Origin: Lingula anatina
Lineage: Eukaryota > Brachiopoda > Lingulata > Lingulida > Lingulidae
Reading direction: 5' to 3'
DNA length: 64,000 nt
NCBI RefSeq assembly: GCF_001039355.2
Contig: NW_019774781.1
Location: forward strand, 152,615-216,614
The notes below the pieces were generated by a model. It was not told where the DNA came from, ran no database searches, and was given only the letters and a program-made list of their open reading frames with translations. Positions 59,142 through 64,000 of this stretch are shown here, piece after piece; position 1 is the stretch's first letter, and each line of letters starts with the position of its first letter. The translations under genes were made by a program, and so were the position numbers.

Positions 59142-61555
59142 AACTTCATACTCTGAATATTGTAAGATAGAGTTTAAGATTGGCCAACAGACACTGTTAC
59201 ATTGGTATGTTTTCAAAATGACACTGGCACCGATTACAAAAACACACATTAGACTACATCTGGAGATATTTGAGGATAGACTTGAAGATTTACCAACAGT
59301 CACTGTTACATTGGTATGTTCTCAAAATGGCACTGGTACAAATTCCTGCCACATTAGACTGCATCCAGGGATATTTGAGGATAGACTTAAAGATTTACCA
59401 ACAGTGACTGTACCTTTGGGATGTTTTCTAAAAGTCTCTGGCATCAACTCCTGCCACTTAAGACTTCAGTCAGTAAGCATTCTATAAAGATTGAACAACA
59501 GTGACTTTTTAAAACAATTTTGGAAAGAGACCATGACTGGCTTCATTCTTATGGTTTCATTTTCCCAGAAATAATTTTCAAAGCACACAGTTTAGCAGAG
59601 AGTTCATTATCTAGGTTTTTAAGGAGATAACATGACTTGAACATGGGAATCATTTTCAGCAAGACACCAGCATGATTTTATTTGGTTCATTCACTTTATT
59701 ATTATTTAACTGGTACAAGTTCATTGTGAGTTGAAGAAGACCAATTTGGAAATTTATGTATCAAGTTTTGGTGAACCTGCCAACTCAAGTTCTTTTGTAA
59801 AACCCCCTTCTGAAGTTTCCAGGACTATATTTGTAAGACTATCTGATTATTGAATACCCTGCAGATTTTGATTCCATATGGTTTTATCCTTTATAGCGAG
59901 AGGAAGAGAGATTTGCAGGGTTATTTCAGAGATTTATCATTACTTTAGTAATTTTTTTATATACATATAATTCAATATCATCTCACATCGTTTGTTTTGT
60001 CATGTTCTTCATTGTATGACTGAGAGAGTGAGAGCATTAGTGTTTATTGTAAATTTGAAGAAAACTAATGCTATAGCAGTGAAAGAAAGAAAACTGTTCT
60101 TTTTTATTAGCTTAATCCATGAAATGTATCATTTTCAAGATGATAAAAAAAAACATTATGAAGTTGGTTAGTTCTTTTTCTTCTAGAAAAACAAAGAAAT
60201 CAGAGTCCACCTTTGCCAATTTATTTATAAAACTGCAGCAGCATAAAAGAATACAATAAGTAAAATAATAAAAATAATGACACTAAACAGCCTTTAACAA
60301 CTTGTTTTACATAACTCACTGTCACTACAGAGCTAAAATACATCATTTAAAGCTGAAAGTAGTCTTTACTTCATCTGTAAATGGGACGGAAAAGAGAAAA
60401 TAACATGTAAAATTGATATTTCTAAAAAGTAAAGTAAGCCTTCAATGCATTAATAGTTTATAGCTTATTTTTGAAAAAAAACTGGTTTGTCATAGTTTTC
60501 AATCTTTTGTATATCCCACAAGATAAATTTGAATAAAAATATGTAAAAAATATTCTGATGCAATGTGCCTAATTTGTACTCTTTTGAACCTGATGCTGAA
60601 GTCTTACAATTACAGACTGAAAATCATTGCCTTTCTCAACCTGATCTTGATACCAAATTTAGGACTGCCTTGAAAGCTAAGAAATTAATATAAAGGAGAA
60701 AGCAGTTCAAAAGGTATATAATAATGCATGCAATTGCACACAAAGCCAAAACACCTAATATATATACCATACACTCACACTATAGCTGGGTTTTACTGCT
60801 TATCAATTGTAACAGTATTCCAAAAATAAATTCTTTGCTTCTTTTTGCTTAGAGTTAGTAGTTCTGATGGAATGTTTTTGTATTACAAGAAAGTTTGAAA
60901 TTCATCTACTATTACTACTATCTATCTAATCTGCTTACTCAGCACCTTTTGTTTTATAAATTATCTAAATTGTCCCATTTTGTTTTTTTCACTGTTCCTC
61001 TCATTTTGATTTTTTCTTATAAGTAGGTAATAGTGCTTTTTTAGTGTGGAATGCTATCATGTCAATTCTTTTTTGAATATATTCTTAAAATAGCAGTGAA
61101 CTTTTTTATTTTAAGAATTGTTCACATATACAGTTTTTTAAAAAATCATTTACTCTGATTTATTATCAATGCTTTTTGATAAAGTAAAAAGGGAGTTACA
61201 TGTGTTTTTGCATTATCTAAGCCAACAACAAGGTGTTTACATAGCAATTATATGTAAACCTTCATGAGAATATTAATAAAAGTTCTTAACACATTGGATA
61301 CATTAAAACATTGTCACTCAGCAATCTTGAGATGTTTTTTTTTTTCAAGTTCAATGAATCATTTAGACATATCTTTATATAAGTTTTTTCTCGTCTCTTG
61401 TGTGATGATGGTAGAAAATTAAATTGCTTCTAAAGACAATCAAACATGCTTTTCATCAAAAAGTTTGGTTGAAACATCATATTTTCAAACATGCTAGAAT
61501 AATTTGCTTGTTTACCAACAACAGTTTTCTTCCTTAATTGGGGGACCTAAGACAA
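59142..61555. other. NCBP2 3' untranslated and intergenic sequence
   Basis: No exon supported. Contains the ~107-bp tandem repeat at 59184-59470 and AATAAA hexamers near 60532 and 61275. The next gene converges on this region. Confidence 0.6.
59184..59470 (+). repeat. ~107-bp tandem repeat in NCBP2 3'UTR
   Basis: Nearly three diverged copies beginning CCAACAG at 59184, 59293 and 59398. They share CACTGTTACATTGGTATGTT, ATTAGACT and ATATTTGAGGATAGACTT. Confidence 0.85.
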
Positions 61556-63580
61556 CTAACAGTGAGGGTTTTTTCGTGGGAGGGACACATTTCTCCGAAT
61601 GAAAACTCCTCCATCCCTTGGCTTGCGCTTCTTGGGGCTCTTCTTCTTCTGTGGTTTGTAAGATTCAGGATCACTTACCTAAAAGGAGAGGGAGAATATG
61701 GTATTAAACTTTCAAATGACTACACTGGATCTTATGAAGTAATACTGGGACTGGGAAGGAAGTCTAATCTTGTATAGACGTGTAGAATTCTATCAGTTCT
61801 GCTGGAATTTCTGATGTGATCAAACATGAATTAAGTTGCAAAGAAGCTGCATGAAACACTCATGTATTTTATGAATCTGTACAAACTATAACTTCATTTC
61901 AGTATAATTGCTACAATGTATGATATTAAAATAAAACAGTGAACAGTAAAAAAAGTATGAATCCAATTCTAAATTATGCACATTTCCAAAATAATCTTTA
62001 ACACACACAACAAGGTTATAATAAAGGCAATCAGTGATTATGTTTTCAATCAACAAGTAATAATTGCATTCATCATTCATGTAAGCCATTTTACTTTGAA
62101 AAAACTGTTTATTCTTTACATTCCTTATACTAGTACATTCTGGCATGTTATTGGTATCATAAATTATAAAGTGAAGTATAATCAATGTTCTCTATCTAAA
62201 AGAAAGAGGAAAAGTTCACCATGTGAAAAGAATTAATGTAAATATATGTACCCCTCCCCCAACCCAAAATATTGAAATGTGTATAAGGTTAACTTATAAA
62301 AAAAAAGGGGGGATAGAGAAAATGAATGGGTTCTAATACTATACAGAAGTGCATACATTTTAACCCATATAACATTAATTTAAATTGTTTCTATGGTGTA
62401 AATGTCATTACCACACTACAGTCATCAGTTTCTGAGCGAGCCGAGTGCCTGTATGCTGAACGGAGCTTACGCTGAATAAAGCAAAAAATTAAACAGCATG
62501 CATCATGCAATAAAAAAAACACCATCCACCAAGCAAACACTGTGCAGCAGTGTTCAGACAAGTTTAAAAGTCAGACCGGTTCATGTCTAAAACCTGTTGC
62601 CAGATGAATTCAATTCAATGGTGATTTTATGTGTCAAGTGGGGTCTTTTTGAGATCCTGCCTTTCTCAGAGAGAAGAACCATTGTGACAGTTTTTGAGAC
62701 ATCCAGATCTCTGAGTAATCAACCTGATGTTCCTGTGTCATTTTACCTGTTAACTGGTCTGAATGAAACTTGTCTGAACAGATCATTTAAGTGCAACAAA
62801 CTTGCAATTGGCTGAAAGCAAGTGACCAAAAATGTGCAATGAAACACACTTTTTTAATATAGTGAATTACAACAAAAACAACCAAACCCTTATCAACATT
62901 AGCAAGGTAATTCAATATTATTGTTTTATTTTAAAATAAAAAAGTTAAATTTCCTACACAGTATTGTTAAGATAGAATGATATCTAATCATCCAACATGC
63001 AGTGAAATATGTTCACAACCAACTAATGTCAGTGGGTGCAAAATAAGTCCATCAACTGGTCAAAAAAAAAGCACAAGACAATGTAATTATAATTATACTA
63101 AAAACAAGTCTTCAGTTAAAAGCTAAAATAAAATGACATATGGTGCATACATTGAAAGCAAATATTGGCACACATATACATCAAGGCATATGCATCGAAG
63201 ACCTTTGCCCAAAACACATGCTCAAATTACATGTACATGTTTTATTATGATGTGTCATGTTTTGCCTAACGAATTTTAAAAACTGACACTGAAAACTCAC
63301 CTCTGCATTCTGTTGGTATGCTTCCAACTCAGCCTGCAGTCGCGCAATCTGACGACGGTACTCATCTAACTGCGCTTCAAGTTTCTCACGACGAATGCGT
63401 TCATAGTCTAACTGATCACGCAACTCCTGGATGGTTCTGTAAAAGTAAGAATAAAAAAAAGGAGTCATAAAAAATAACATAATTATATTGTTAACATAGG
63501 GGAAAAATATTTTTCTGCATTTATTTTGCCCCCTTTAGAACATTTCATACAAAATCCAGCGACTTCTTAAACTCTCTTTT

Positions 63581-63633
<53 letters not shown>

Positions 63634-64000
63634 GACATTTTTATGGGGTGTAGTTTATGATTTCTTTATTGACCAAAAATATATATCTCTATATTTCCAA
63701 CTAAACTTAAGAAAAATGTTACTTAAAAATCAGAATATATGGTCTGGTAGTTGTCATTCTAAGCTGTTATCCTCACAAACAGACAGTGGTAGCAAATGGT
63801 TCTTCCACCAACCTCTCAGACTCCCTCTGCATTTGTAAAACCTTCCTGTCCTCTGGGATCTTCCCACCAAGCTGACGGAAGTTGTTTTTGGCAATTTCCG
63901 TCAGGCGTTCCAACTCATCAATTTTCTTCTTGGCTCTTCCTTTCGCCTCTTTCTTTTGTTTACTGCTGAGAGGCAGACTGTCTCCCTCCGTATTTCCAGC
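61556..64000 (-). CDS. Coiled-coil protein, last four exons (5' partial)
   Basis: Minus-strand exons 63813-64000 (continues past the window), 63301-63436, 62412-62471 and 61556-61678 join in phase to a TAG stop. The protein segment is ~168 residues. A basic stretch (SSKQKKEAKGRAKKKIDELE) leads into LGGKIPEDRKVLQMQRESER and a heptad-rich coiled coil (LRDQLDYERIRREKLEAQLD, EYRRQIARLQAELEAYQQNA). A 20-residue cassette exon follows, in phase on both sides (RKLRSAYRHSARSETDDCSV). The tail is a Lys/Pro-rich likely nuclear signal (QKKKSPKKRKPRDGG) and VFIRRNVSLPRKNPHC. I do not recognise the family. The structure suggests a cytoskeletal or nuclear coiled-coil adaptor. Confidence 0.75.
63583..63631. 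repeat. CA microsatellite
   Basis: Uninterrupted CA units in the intron between the coiled-coil exons at 63436 and 63813. Confidence 0.95.

Overview
The window is animal nuclear DNA, AT-rich, with intron-rich genes (GT-AG junctions throughout), long CT/CA/TA/ATT microsatellites, several families of short inverted-repeat elements and blocks of the canonical metazoan telomere repeat TTAGGG. The gene set (MINDY4B-like, FMO, CAB39/MO25, an astacin fused to SUEL-lectin and PAN domains, PIGZ, NCBP2) and its architecture suggest a marine invertebrate. A lophotrochozoan such as a mollusc is my best guess, but nothing in the sequence fixes the species. Reading frames were joined by hand across introns; no search was run. 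Layout: 464-4991 (+) is the 3' half of a MINDY-4B-like gene whose catalytic His site appears lost. 8234-14137 (-) is a complete ten-exon flavin-containing monooxygenase. 14.3-22.9 kb is a gene-poor block of inverted-repeat elements, one carrying a RecQ-like helicase fragment. 23527-29753 (+) is a complete seven-exon CAB39. 31.4-34.4 kb holds low-confidence exon candidates and one membrane-anchored protein exon. 35.6-41.2 kb is a duplicated minus-strand gene segment whose intron contains TTAGGG telomeric repeats, with a large N gap. 41.2-42.4 kb is a ~345-bp tandem satellite. 43847-51469 (+) is a complete twelve-exon secreted astacin-SUEL-PAN-PAN protein. 53889-56201 (-) is PIGZ, lacking only its first exon, head to head with a complete NCBP2 at 57202-59141 (+). 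61556-64000 (-) is the 3' end of an unrecognised coiled-coil gene that runs off the window. The named genes are mostly unrelated housekeeping functions: CAB39 scaffolds LKB1/STRAD, NCBP2 binds mRNA caps, PIGZ adds a side mannose to GPI anchors, and FMO oxidises soft nucleophiles. They do not form a pathway. Two themes recur. First, partial copies of exon edges with their splice sites appear in introns of MINDY4B-like, CAB39 and the astacin gene. Second, some assembly joins, marked by a single n, are flanked by near-identical direct repeats that look like unmerged contig ends. The most unusual items are the astacin fusion protein, the telomere repeats inside a duplicated gene's intron, and the 77-bp-TIR element carrying a helicase fragment.
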